A stretch of DNA of 64,000 nt from Siderastrea radians (GCA_964017195.1 OZ024894.1:4552347-4616346); one strand, 5' to 3'; shown: positions 1-11,638, numbered from the stretch's first letter. The notes: generated by a model from the sequence alone, not told the origin. Program-made: numbers and translations.

Positions 1-1190
1 TGGATACTACGCCTTCTAAAGTATTGATTCATTTTCTAAAAGTTTTCCAAAAATTTTAAAGACGGAGGACGCTCTAAGGACATCGGGTAAGCTATTCCAA
101 AGCTTGGGCGCCTGTTAACGCCAGGACTTTAGTCCGAACCTAGTGGTGTTAACTTTTGGCGTTGTCACAATGTCCTTTCCTCTCAAGGCGGCATATGTCG
201 TTTCTCTTGGTGATATTAACTCGCTCAGACTCTCCGGGTTCCTGTCATAATTTACGAGTTTGTAAACCGTACAAAGGATTTTTTGTAATCTTTGTTCCAA
301 TAAGGTTCTTCTACCTAAAACACTCAGAAGCTCTTCATAATTATGGAGTGTTTGTCTCTGAAACCAAACCAAACAGCCCTTTCATTTACTTTTTCCAATT
401 TCTCAGCCGAAGCCTAATTACAGAAATGCCAGGTCTGTGCACAGTAATCGAAATGTGGAACAATAAGTTAAGTGTATAAGGAAGTATATTTCTCATACGC
501 TTTTTTAACTGCAACCTGTTGAGACACAGTTTCCTACAGATATTAGCAACTTGTTTATCGAATTTCAACAGATCGTCAACAGTAACTCCAAGCATCTCTA
601 GCGTATCGTTGTTTGGGATGATGGTATTTTGGCAACAAAATTCGGGATTGACTTTCCTTTTCCCCATCACTATCGCCTAATTTTTAGAGTGGTTTCTTTT
701 CACGCCGTTTTCAAAAAACCATTTATCCACGTATGACAAGTCAGAGTTTATGGTATCCTGGACTATCAGAGGATCCCTGTCAGAAAAGAAAATCTGCGTG
801 TCACCCGCATAAGTCGATAGGTTGCTACGCTTTATCACCCATTAAAAGGAGATCGTTCATAAATACAGAAGTATTGTATTGAACCTTGAGGAATTCCAAC
901 CGTTATATCCTGTCATGTTGAGTGAACGTTTCCAAGCGTTACCCGTTGCCTTCGATGAAAAAGATAATCCTTTATAAGTTCAATGATCTTGTCGTCATTT
1001 AATTTAAGCATCATCGACAGATCATGCGGCAGAGTGTCAAAGGCTTTTGAAACTATACCGATAATTTTATGATTGTCGAGCTCTTGTTTCCATTGCTCCG
1101 TCAGACATAGAATAGCAGTATCACATTCATGGTGTTTCCTATATGCGAACAATATATTTGTGGTACATATTTTCAAAATGAGGACTAATT
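1..1190 (-). pseudogene. Broken CR1/L2-like LINE reverse transcriptase fragment
   Basis: Read on the minus strand, several frames join into the middle and end of a non-LTR reverse transcriptase. From about 1165 down come a Cys-Asp-Thr-Ala segment, KAFDTLPHD (near 1050-1018), a YAGDTQ motif (near 820-800), and a C-terminal block containing APKLWNSLPDVLRAS (near 100-60). The order matches the CR1/L2/Jockey group. It is dead. The residues normally preceding SKAFD, including the first catalytic Asp of motif A, are missing, and motif C reads YAGD instead of YADD. There are also frameshifts and stops, for example a TAG just after KNHSKN-like residues near 680. The clade is inferred from motif wording; the 3' end lies outside the window. 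Confidence 0.8.
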
Positions 1191-1193
1191 CGG

Positions 1194-1692
1194 GCGTGCT
1201 GGAATAAGTGGCGCCCCCGAATAAGCGCCGCCCTCGAATAATCGTGGCATTTGGAACAAAAAAAGTTAATAACCGCCGCCCCCGAATAAGCGCCGCGGTC
1301 CCGATGCGGCGCTTATTCGAGGAATTCCGTATAACTAAAAAACCACTACAAAACAACCCTAAAACAGCGTTGGAAATTTCTTTTCATCAAAAGCGATGAC
1401 CTTCAGTTCAAAGTGATTATATTTCACCGCACGCCCATAAAGTTCTCCATCCAGAATTCTTGCAATATATACGTAGTTGTGAAGGCTGTGAACTTTGCCG
1501 GCACAACAAGCCTAACTGGTGACAATCAAAAGGCGCTTCTCTAAAATTTTCGTACAGATAGAAAATATATCGTTAAATTGCGTTAAATTAAAAGAAAAGA
1601 TTTCTTTGTCGCGTCCAATTTTTGAATAAGCGCGCATCTGAGGCGCGAAACATTTAATAAGCGCCGCGGGGCTTATTCGAGTGAATACGGTA
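1194..1692. repeat. MITE-like repeat with GAATAAGCGCCGC ends
   Basis: Several copies of a GAATAAGCGCCGC-type motif occur at 1203-1300. The reverse motif GCGGCGCTTATTCGA follows at about 1306-1322 and GCGCCGCGGGGCTTATTCGA at about 1660-1680. The pairs can fold back on each other, so this looks like a short non-autonomous DNA element or two nested ones. It abuts the truncated LINE and creates spurious arginine-rich ORFs in both strands. The limits are approximate and no target duplication was identified. Confidence 0.5.
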
Positions 1693-1842
1693 ACACAGAA
1701 CATCAGCAGACAGCCTCACTGCTCGTGGACGAATGAGATCATAGCCTGTCGCTTTAGTTTATGTTTAATATTGCTCATCACCTCTCTTGTCTCGGTAGGG
1801 TTTGTATTCGTAAGACGCAAACTTGGTATGTTACGCACACAG

Positions 1843-1933
1843 GTCTCCCAAGCCCACTATGAAGGAAGCCTGTTCCGCTGACTCACATTGCTGACCGCAG
1901 GTCTCCCAAGCTCACTATGAGAGAAGCCTGTTC
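1843..1933. repeat. Two-copy tandem duplication of a ~37-bp unit
   Basis: The block CAGGTCTCCCAAGC..CACTATGA..GAAGCCTGTTCC appears twice, starting near 1841 and 1898 with a ~20-bp spacer. A small local duplication with no coding content. Nothing else recognisable is seen from 1934 to about 2386. Confidence 0.7.
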
Positions 1934-2387
1934 CTTTTTGCATATATTATGGCCTTAGCAAAATATAAGAAATGTATGAAAAATGCAACAAATACACTTT
2001 AATTGGCAAAAATGCGAAATAACTCACAATAATAAATGGTTCACATTGTTTCTATGTTGTATTACTTGCCATTTAATGGCCTTTTGAGGTGATTTGAGGC
2101 ATTTTGAGGGAGAATAAGCGTGCTTGATTATTTGCACCTAACACGTATGAAGCGAAGCGAAAGGAACAACACTGTTAGCCGTCACGTGACCGATTCAAAG
2201 TTATTTATTTGCTGTAACTCTCGAATTTTGGCACCTCTCTCCAAAATTCTTCAAGACACCAATAGCTGCAGATAAAGTGTTTGTTTATAAATTATTTGTA
2301 TTCTGTTTTAGTCGAATTTATAAGGCAATACTAGAGAAATATCATTCTGGCATAAATTTTGCATGCCCTGCAGCCTGTCTTGTCATA

Positions 2388-4198
2388 ATACATGGTTCAA
2401 TTTTACGTGTTACCATCCCCCCCGGGCAACCCCGGGGACAAGTCCAGCCCTTCGGGCCCAGGGGTGGGGAATTGTTTGAAGCGGTCTTGTCCCGGGGGCA
2501 GGGGGCGGGGCAAATAAAAAAATACTAACTTCTTGCTGTTCTTGTAAAGTACGTCACTTCTCGGTTGACACGATGGCGCCGGACCGCGCGGAGAAAATCC
2601 GGGGAAAATCTCTAGAATTTGTAACAGACTGGTTAAAGAAGAATAAACTCTCAAAATTAAAATCTGTATTCGAAGGTACCTTTATTATTATAAATTGTTA
2701 ATTAAACGAATGTGCCCGCATTGATGCGCGGATGGATGCCGTTCGTAACAAACAAAGAAATATTTGTTCAGCGCCCCCCGGGCCACCCCCCGGGCATTAG
2801 CATTTTTTTTTAAATGGCAAATTCCCGGGGGTGGGGACAAGTAAGTCCGTCAAATGCCCCGGGGTAGGACCAAAACAGAAGGCAAATGCCCCACCCCCGG
2901 GATCATATAGAAAGCAACTCTGCTGAAGATTTGATAAATCATAACAAGAAAGTGTCACTCATCATTAATGCTGCTTTCCATATCATCGCTATGATCGCTG
3001 CAATCGCTGGAAACAACATTCAGCAATCGTTGTGATCATATGGATACCACACTTCAGCGATCGTGGCGATCACAGCATTTCACAACGATCGCTGAAGAGT
3101 GGTTTCTATATGATCGCAACGATTGCTGAACGTTTCCAGTGATTGCAGCGATCATAGCGATCGTATGGAAACCAGCCTTTAATTTCAACGCTTTTCGGTT
3201 GTTTACCCTTGCATCTATCCTCCCTTTGTTCATTTGCTTTAATATCACTTTATCAACAACAGGCCAAATTGTGTACAAGACAGTTCCTTTTGGTTTACTC
3301 TTTGGTACAATTATTCGTTCATTTACTTGATTTTGACGCGCACAATTCATGTGTTTGTTTTTAAAATAAGGTAGGAAATGCTTATTTTATAAATACAATA
3401 AGTTATCGAAGAAAACGCATGATCAGTATAAAAAAGATCGTAAAAGATTTTCACGAAAGTGATGATCTTGGATAGCTCTAAAATCCATATATTACATGCG
3501 AGACCAAAACCTGACAAGGGTCTCAAATGCCCCGGGGTCGTCCCGGGGGTATGCAAATGCCCGACCCCCGGGCGGTAATAAAATTTCAAATGCCTCACCC
3601 CCGGGATTGAAACGTGAGCAAATGCCCGGTCAATGCCCGGGGGGGGGATGGGCACCGCTGGAATTGACTGATGCATATTTATGTATAAAAATGTAAGACG
3701 CTTTATAAAATAGACTCTATATAAAAACGGACGCACGGCTTTATATTAAACAGAGATCTCAGTCCAGTGTTCTTATGAAACAAGCTAAGAAAGCCCCTCG
3801 GTAAAATGCTGCCATCAGTTTGTTCACGGGCCTCTTGTGCGTATGCGCTAGATTTAGAATAAAACACGTGGCAAAGAACATTTCTTTACTTGCTAGCCGT
3901 ATGCCAGTGCGGTTGGAGCTTTTTCTTCAGTTTTCTTTTTCAAATATAGTGTTCATGTTTTTGTTATATAGTGTCCTTCGTTCAATAAACTAAAAAATAG
4001 TTGAAGTTCTTGCCAAAACGTCTGGTTTTGCTACAAAACAACGTATTTGTGGTCGATGAGGAGTCCCGGGGGTGGGGAATTTGTCTCTTTCTGCGTGCCC
4101 GGGGGTGGGGAATAGACCGCCAGGTGAGAAAAAAATTGCAAATCCCCGGGGGTATGCCCGGGGGGGGATGGTAACAGGTAGAATTGAACCATGCATAA
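2388..4198. mobile_element. Candidate DNA transposon with ~38-bp CCCGGG-rich terminal inverted repeats
   Basis: The left end starts CATGGTTCAATTTTACGTG and runs into ACCATCCCCCCCGGG (2390-2424). The reverse complement of the right end (about 4157-4195) starts CATGGTTCAATTCTACCTG and runs into the same C-rich block, with only a few mismatches across ~38 bp. Between the ends lie further GC-rich clusters at 2440-2515, 2770-2900 and 3525-3665, containing GGGGGTGGGGA and AAATGCCC, plus a nested palindrome (2971-3175). A short open stretch from an ATG at 2573 (MAPDRAEKIRGKS..., about 35 codons) may be an exon remnant of a transposon protein; I do not recognise the family. The 3525-3665 cluster ends like a third terminus, so nested insertions are possible. 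Confidence 0.5.
2971..3176. repeat. Palindromic MITE rich in ATCGCTATGATCGC motifs
   Basis: A ~205-bp imperfect palindrome. The left arm (CTTTCCATATCATCGCTATG, then GATCGCTGCAATCGCTGG) is matched in reverse complement by the right arm ending GCGATCATAGCGATCGTATGGAAACC. Internal repeats of GATCGC and CAGCGATCG are spread along both arms. It is nested inside the larger GC-rich element and is probably a non-autonomous DNA transposon. No gene. Confidence 0.7.
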
Positions 4199-5330
4199 CA
4201 CAATCATCCTTTTTCGGATTTTGCGTTTTTTTTTTTTTTGCTCTCGAAGAATCCATATGATCTGGGATCACAAATCCGTTTTCGTATTCTTTCCAAAAAA
4301 CGTACCCTTATAAGAATGGCAAAGGAAGGAAGGTAAACATAAGGCAGACAAAAACAAAGATGGCTAAATTGAAAGGGATAAACACACATGCCTTAGTTGT
4401 TGGTTTAGAAAAAGCTTCTCTCATTCAATCGTTAAGTATTCATATTCATAATCGTGAAATGCTTTAAATTATTTCTTTCTTCTATGGTTGTAATTCTCTT
4501 CAGTTAACTATAATATCTCTCTTATCTCGCTTTTTGTGCATCAATTAGTTAAAAAAAAGTAAATAAACTTCAAGTTCCATTTTCAAGAGACTAACAAGTT
4601 AAAAACCAACAACAATAAATTTTGGAAAAAAGTAGCTTCTCTCATGAGGCAGGCTTTGAAAAACTGTTCTTACATGTCCATGGGTCATATCAGCTTCATT
4701 TATTACTTATTTCTAGCTGTTGCATATTTAATAAAAATCTTTGTAATCGTGTGAGAAATTTCAATGTAAGAACAAATATGTGATAAATTGAAAACACGAT
4801 AAATAATAAAGTTTGTTTAAACATTTTCAATTCATCAAAACAATCAATGAAGTTATGCTTTCGTGAACAACCCGGAGTAAACGTTTCCTCTGCAAGCCGC
4901 AGGCACCCTACAACGACATTACGGTGGCCAATAAGTAATGAAAAAATAATAATGAAAAAAGACTGAAGAAAAAAAAAAGTAATAACAGTATAATAATAGT
5001 ATTCTAGCCAATACTGCACATACAGTACCTGTAGAGCAGAAACTACAATATGTAACCGATAGGCAAGTAGTTTTTATCAAAGAATACGAACCAGTTGGAC
5101 ACTACTCTCGCTATCCTTGAAACTTTCGCTATATCAAACTAATTTGAATGGTCGAGATAGCGGAGTTTTACTTAAATAATTAATTCAGAGCTGATAATGA
5201 TTATTTTCTGTCTTTAAGACAACTACTCTAGCTGTATAAAGCAAACATTATTTTATTCTTATTTCAATCACAACTATGTTTGTGTAATATAACAACAAAA
5301 ATTATCAGCCTTAGACGAAGAGCGTTGAAA
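4199..5330. repeat. Outer part of the left arm of the large inverted duplication; also shared with the copy-C block
   Basis: The segment 4330-4640 (CAGACAAAAACAAAGATGGC, AATTGAAAGGGATAAAC) recurs in direct orientation at 22640-22900 upstream of copy C. The segment about 4640-5210 recurs inverted at about 60190-60790 (GCTTTCGTGAACAACC, GACCCATGGACATG and neighbours). No coding potential is convincing; short ORFs here are not conserved between the copies. It therefore marks the outer part of the family's duplicated units. Confidence 0.7.
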
Positions 5331-5919
5331 AGGCGGCTTTGAATCAGCGTGGGCAACATTACGTGGCCAGTAAGAAAGACAAATGTTCTTCTATGCCCTT
5401 AGCAAAAGGAATTCCTAAAATCTTTAAACATATACAATAATACTTGGTGGAGGAGAAAAAAAAAGGCAATTTATTCGTAGAATAAATGTATTTATGCGGC
5501 TTGGTAATTTTTGTCTTATTTCCTAGCCAAGGGACTTTCCGATCATCCGGAATACTAATATCACATATCTTAAAGGGCGCGAGGTGCTGCAATAGGCCTT
5601 TTTGCTCGAAGTGCACGCAAGGGAACAATTATCCCTTGATCCCGTCTGGTCGCCTTAGTCGACAGCATATATTCAAGGAAAAAGTTAGGTGCCCGACTTT
5701 CTTGTTTTTCTGTGTCGGTTTAGTTATGAAAAGTAAAGATCACCGAGTCTCGGTTACCCGCTCTCTGCCTAGCACATTGATACTTGGACACTTAAGTTTG
5801 TACGCAGAATGAGAGACCTCGTTTCAAGCAATATTCGGCTAGCTCATTCAACGAGCATTTCGACATAGTGGACTCATGCAAAGATTTACCTTTATACGTC
5901 AGGTGATTCCACGCAAGAA

Positions 5920-6215
5920 ACCCCCTTTTATATCCGATACAATTTAAAAGAAGCAAAACTGGACAAAAGTCTCCGTTGCGCTGCTGCGGATTCCAGCTTC
6001 ATTAAGTTTGGTTAGAGTTATTAAATTTAAATTTGGGAAACTGTGTGACATACCGTGAGCTTATTTTTCAACACAATAAAGAATAGTAGAATTTAGGTAG
6101 AAAAATGTATTCACAGGACGCTTAATAAAAAAAATCGTAAACCAACATCTGGCGTTCGGCACCTATACATTATTGAAAAGTCACGCCGCAGTGGGAAAAA
6201 GAGTTAAGCGTTAGG
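5920..6215 (+). promoter_or_regulatory. Upstream/promoter region of gene A (single copy of the unit amplified upstream of D)
   Basis: The stretch AAACTGTGTGACATACCGTG, AAGAATAGTAGAATTTAGG, CAACATCTGGCGTTCGGC and CCTATACATTATTG leads to the ATG at 6216. The same order of blocks, in reverse complement, makes up each ~348-bp unit of the array upstream of gene D. There the last block reads CCTATATATTATTG, a better TATA-like sequence. Placement 40-55 bp before the ATG fits a core promoter plus short leader. Promoter function is inferred from position and conservation only. Confidence 0.5.
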
Positions 6216-9200
6216 ATGAATGAAAAGGTCGTACTTTTTGCAGTTGCCACCACTTTGCTAATTTCATTAAACAAGCTTTTTCTAGCCAATATTTTCAACG
6301 ATAATCAAAGATCCAGCTACTTTTCCAACATTCCCGGCTCTGCACTCTTCAATCACATTCTGTCGACGCATAATGTGGAAAATTCACTCATCTGTGGCAA
6401 CCTTTGCCTAGAAAACAAACAATGTCTCTCGTTCAACTTTGCAACCTTTCCATCAAGGGATGCAAACTTTTCCTGTCAACTTAGCAGCTCTGATGCAAAG
6501 CAGTCTCCAATGAATCTTCGAAAACGAAGCGAATTTGATTACTTTGAGTTCCTGGTAAGTCAGCAAGAGTTATGAAACAACAAACTCCTTTCTTTATGTT
6601 GAAAGTTCTATGTCGTAAAAAAAGAGAATTTTCTGAGCACTGTCGAAAGCATGTCTTAGCAGAGTCCTTTTCAGTCTTGTTAAAGCTTTAAGTCAGCTTC
6701 CTTTTACGACTTTTTGTCTTTCTCGTATGAAAGTTATACTTTGCATGGCTGGTTTTTATTCATAGTTTTTATCGCAAGTACGAAATATTGTAAACTGACT
6801 TTTTGACCACTAAAGAAGAAGCAGCAGCCTGGAAACGTCTGGTTCTTTTGAACTTTTATTTCAGCGCCCATACAACAAAGTTCCAAGCTATATTCGCTCA
6901 CAGTTTTTTTCCATTTTTGACTATATGAGATATTGTAGTGGAGTTGAGCGCGTTCCTTAGTACATCCCTGTGGTTATTTTCGTGCCGCTGTCGTGCAGAT
7001 TCGCTGATGTTCTCAAGATCTTCGGTATTCCCAAGAGAAACTTCGCTGCAACATCGGGCTATGTCGGAGACCCTTTCGTTCTTTTTAGGAGCCGATGTAT
7101 CAAATAACTAGAGTACCTGCGGTTCTTGCAGTTTAGAATCATAGCTTGTGTTGTCTTTCAATGATTTCACGCTCAGTAGCGTTCAACATATTGCGGTAAA
7201 ATTTAAGAGAAATAGCGTTAGATCACAGCGAACAGCGGTGTGTTCTAAGGATAGGTTTTTGTCAGGAGCATATCGGGATTTTGCTAATGTGTTGATTGTG
7301 AAGCACACATAGTCGATGAGAACAGTCGATTTCCGGTTTTTCTTGTATGGTTCAATGTTTGATGTTTAGTGTAAAGTGCATTGTCCCGTTTATAATACAG
7401 TTTTTCCAACTGTAATAAGTGAACTTTCTTTTAATCTAATTCCAATTGTATTTGTGTTTGTGTAATTGCAAGCTTTAACAAAGGCTGCGAAAGAAATAAA
7501 GCATGTGAGCTTTAGCTAATCAATAGAAGGACAAGTGTTGTGTTATACTCTCAGTAAACGACGCTGGATTGTCGAAAAAATAAAATGACTCGGGAGTCCT
7601 GAAATCAAAAAACAATATGCCATAATGTCTGAGGATGAAGAAATAGTCAAATTAGTTTGGCATGTGGGGTCTATTAAACTTTGGCAGATTTTGTAATATG
7701 TAGTACGCTTATTTTAACACAGTCAAGAAACCAATCATCATGCTAAAAAATTATAAGCCAACATCTGACGTTCAGCAACTAATATTCCAAGTTATTACAG
7801 ATCGGTAAAATAGGGATTTTATTTGATTTTAAATCAGAGGATGCTGTGAAGTGGGAAAGTAGAATTAGTTGAAAAATTGAATTGAATTAATTGAAAAAGT
7901 CGTAATTTTCGCAGTTGCCGTCATGATCACTCTGCTAATATCACTGAACAAGCATTTTCTCACCGCTATTTTCAACGATAATCAGAGATCTAGTTACTTT
8001 CTCAATATTCCGGGCTCCGCACTCTTCAATCACATTCTGTCGACGCATTATGTGGAAAACTCTCTTATCTGTGATAATCTTTGCCTGAGAAACAAGTAAT
8101 GTCTTTCGTTTAACTTCAGAACCATTTCATCTAGAAACGTAAACTTTTCATGCCAGCTTAGAAGCTCTGATGCAAAACGATCTCCAGTGAAGCTTCAAAA
8201 ACGAAGCGAATTTTATTACTCTGAACTCCTGGTAAGTCAGCAAAAGTTAAGAATCGTTAACAAACAACGAATTCCTTAATTTAAGTTGAAAGGTCTTGGT
8301 TGTAAAAGAAAGTGAATTTTCGGGGCATTGTCGAAAGCATGACTAACACTTGTCTTACTATGTGTTATTTACCGTCTTATCGTTTTGTGATGTTTTGCAT
8401 TTCTTGTATTTCAGACTCAAATAGAATTTAAAGTGTCTCTAGCTTTTATTTTCTAGGTTTTGTTGTATTTGCTTTTCATTATTGACCTTCTGTCTGACAG
8501 CAGCCGTGGTCTGCCATCTTGGATTTCTTGATTTTTTTGAAAAACCCCGAGAACGCTAAACTTGAAAAAAAATAAAAACCTAGACAAGAACACTAACATA
8601 ATTAAAAAATGTAAAAAAGTAACTCAAGAAGGTTATAATGTTTCATTAAAAATAGGAAAATTCATTATTTTGAAAAAAAAAACTACCTGTCGAAATGTGG
8701 TTGCCATAATAACATCAACTTTGATGGGCCACAAAATGTTATACTGAATTTTCCCAGACAACTGATTTAAAAATCATCAAGTTTGGTGGCTTTAGCTTAC
8801 ACATATAAAAGTTATATACGTCCAAAGTCCGGGCGGGCATATTCCCCCTAGTCTGCTTAGGATTCACTAATATAATATTTACAAGTGATATACAAATAAT
8901 AAACCATAATACAATGTATTTTTAAACAGCCTAGTATTTCAGTCTTATTGTTTTCATATAATAAAAACTAGACTATAACTATGAAAAGCTAGGTGATATT
9001 TAAAATTATCCTATTAAAGAAACTGTGTTGTTAAAGCGATTAGCTAGTGCCAACGACCATTGGCTGTGCTTCTTTCTAAGTCTTAGAGGTGATTCTTTCA
9101 CTGCTAGTAGGATACCTTATAGTAGATGGTTTCTAGAGGACTATGACTGATAACTTAAAAATTTCGAGATGGTCTGGACATTCATTTCAAGCATTGCTAA

Positions 9201-11638
9201 AAGTTGCTACCAAATATTTTTTCGTCAAGAAATTAAGTTAGACACATTTCTGAATTGTAATTCTCTTCGAATTTTTTAAATATCTTTTCAGAACATTTGT
9301 CCACCACAAGAGATCGCTGTCTTGCCTTACATTGACGACCAATGCAACGTCGGTAAGAAATTTCTTTTTAAATTGACTGTTTTCACGGATACTAGCTACA
9401 TCGCAAACGAATCTGAATTGATAACTAAAGGTAAATTGGCCACCTTAAAGAAATTTAAACGCTTTCGTTTCGAGCATTAGCCTTTCGTCAGAGGGAATCG
9501 GTTTACTAGGGCTACGGAGAAGTTAATATTCGAAACATCAGGTTTTAAGTTTGTACACAGTGGCCAATTTACCTTATAAACTCAGTTGAAATTCAACTTT
9601 TTTGTGTTTCACTTCCTCGAAACAGTACTACAGTTTGTATAGAAACTAACACTTTTATTGCAAACAACAGGCTGGGAGTTTAAAGCATGCATTTGCTTTT
9701 TTTCGAACAGATCTAGAGTTATTAACTCATAAATATAAGCCATTTCTACATTATAATCTTGTTTTCCACTTTCATAGTAATGGATACATTTGTGCACGGC
9801 ATTGCATTTATTCATATATGAAGGCAAAAGTGAGTAGATTCAAAAGGAGAATTATAATCACCAATAACTTTGATAGAAGAGTCACACTGCACATAGAAAG
9901 GTTAGACTTTCGTGGTACTACCGTACGGCGCTTAAGCAATTATTGCATGCATCAAGTTTGACGTTAGCATCGCTTTTGAAACCAAATCGTGCCAGTGCAT
10001 TGCAAACGGCAAGGTCAGCATGCTACACGGCAGTTGCACGACCTGATTTAAAACATCGTGCTTCTGCCGTGCCTTACGTTAGGTACACTTTAAAGCTAGG
10101 TCGAATTGTTTTATCACTGACCATGGTCAGTGTCCGGAGATATACATACAATGCATTTAAAGGGAATTAACTATTTAAAAATGTGAGCCATTTTTGGTCG
10201 AAAGCGAAATTTAGTCGTGAAGAACAAACCGGCGTTGGCGGCTTATCTGGGGGTTACCCGATAAACGCAGTTACATGTAAAAATCGCAGCTTTGCTATCG
10301 CGATCCTGGGATCCCGGCTAACCGGGCTGAACTTTTTCTGGTGGTTGCAAAGTTGATTTATGGCGCGTGAAACGGACATGGCCAATTCTCGGCAAACTGA
10401 GCCAGTCAGGCAGCTCATGTAATTGGCTCATGTAAGAATTTGAGCATTTCTTTCTTTTTTATTCATTTGCAGATACTAGTCTCATTATACTGAACAAGGG
10501 TGAAGGGTCCGTTACGAACATTACTCACGTATCTTTTAACCTGAGGTATCAGTTCAACTTTTCTGAGGCGGTGCGGGTGTGCAAGATTCTGAACGGAGCT
10601 CTGGCGACGCGGGAACAATTGCAAGCTGCGTGGAATGAAGGATTTGAACGATGCCGGTGAGTTTGTACTCTCACTTGAGCTGAATAACTCAGTGACTAAT
10701 TGACTGAATGACTGGCTGAACGACTGACTCATGGCTGAATCTAAATGACTGACTGAGTGACGGATGGACTTAGTAACTTACTGACTCGGGCTTTTCTTCG
10801 TCGTGGGAGAACATCGGCGTCAAGCATTTGATAACACGTCAAGGCAAGTGCGTTGTGATTCTCTCGAGTGTTCTCAGATGCCTGAAGTTTTTCTACCACA
10901 TTATAGTGGTTTTGCGTTCTTCATTTGCTTTATGATGTGTAGAATTGACAGCAAAGAGGAAACTGAAACAAAACAAGTTGACAAAGCTCTATTCCTCCAC
11001 TCAGTGTTTTTTCTTTCCTTCTCTTTTACACGAAATAACGTAACTTTATTATTTATCGGAAATGTCGACAGAGAATTATTCGTGACCCTTTCTATTTCAA
11101 TTAAAGTTTTATTTTTGTCTCGCGGAACGCTTCTTGAAAATGGTAATTAAGACACACGTTTTTTAAACTCTGATAAAGCATGGTTTTCAGGCAATCAGAG
11201 CGCGCGCTACCAATCTGGCCCCAGTTGTTCAAAAGGTTAGATAGCGCTATCCATCGGATAAATCACTATCCAGCGCATAAGTGTTAGGAAAACCAATTGC
11301 ATTATCCACTGGATAGTGATTTATCCGGTGGATAGCACTATCTAACTTTTGAACAACTGGGGCCTGCATGATAAAGCCATATTCTTTGCTATTTGGACCT
11401 TGAATTTTCTGATCTTTTAATTTTAGTTTAGGTTGGTCGTTGAGTGCATTGCATTAAACTTGCGAAATAACATACATATTATCTTTACAACCATTTCAGT
11501 TATGGCTGGCTGGCTGACGGATATACAGTTGTCCCGATGCAAGAAACAAGATACAACTGTGTCAGAACTGGAGTTAACCCAACATGGCCGGGAAAAAGTG
11601 AACGATTCGACGCATATTGCTTCGGTGTCGACGAGTAG
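6216..11638 (+). CDS. Gene A: secreted PAN/apple-like plus Link-module protein (4 exons)
   Basis: Exons 6216-6554, 9292-9352, 10473-10656 and 11500-11638, all with GT-AG introns and phases 0, 1 and 2; 723 nt, 240 residues. Residues ~1-27 form a hydrophobic signal peptide or signal anchor. Residues ~35-112 look PAN/apple-like (CGNLCLENKQCLSFNF, then a fourth Cys in SCQLSS, ending DYFEFL). Exon 2 encodes a short linker with two cysteines. Exons 3-4 encode a complete Link module: FNFSEAVRVC, LATREQLQAAWNEGFERC, YGWLADG, one further Cys and the terminal FDAYCFGV, giving the four family cysteines. Link modules bind hyaluronan in vertebrate hyaladherins; ligand binding here is unproven. Exon sizes and phases are identical in copy C and differ only by one codon in D, which supports function. 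The start is the first ATG, shared by the copies. Reading through the exon 1 donor meets a stop after six residues, so intron retention would give a PAN-only 119-residue product. Confidence 0.85.
7887..8231 (+). pseudogene. Dead extra first exon (copy B) inside intron 1 of gene A
   Basis: A second copy of the PAN-like first exon, 345 nt to a preserved donor (CTG|GTAAGTCAG). The expected ATG is TTA and codon 71 is TAA (8097-8099), where intact copies have CAA. The rest of the frame remains close to copies A and C, including CGACGCATTATGTGG and the final KRSEF stretch. The equivalent exon D' on the right arm has TGA at exactly the same codon, so the lesion probably predates the inverted duplication. 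It could still be an untranslated alternative leader exon. Confidence 0.85.
9430..9578. repeat. MITE with AGGTAAATTGGCCAC termini in intron 2 of gene A's locus
   Basis: It starts AAGGTAAATTGGCCACC and ends GTGGCCAATTTACCTTA, about 150 bp with inverted ends and an internal CGCTTTCGTTTCGAGC block. The same element sits in the matching position of gene D (about 54155-54298), so insertion came before the inverted duplication. One isolated end also occurs at about 34160-34182. Confidence 0.75.
11217..11364. repeat. 148-bp palindromic MITE (GGCCCCAGTTGTTCAAAAGG termini), intron 3 of gene A
   Basis: Begins GGCCCCAGTTGTTCAAAAGG and ends CTTTTGAACAACTGGGGCC, with ATCCACTGGATAGTGATTTA-type internal arms, so almost the whole element folds on itself. 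The family is widespread in marine invertebrate genomes and is usually grouped with hAT-like MITEs (from memory). It is absent at the matching places of genes C and D and so postdates the duplications. Confidence 0.85.

Noticed and set aside
1208..1399. Arginine/proline-rich ORF (+)
   Set aside because: Created by repeated GAATAAGCGCCGC motifs.
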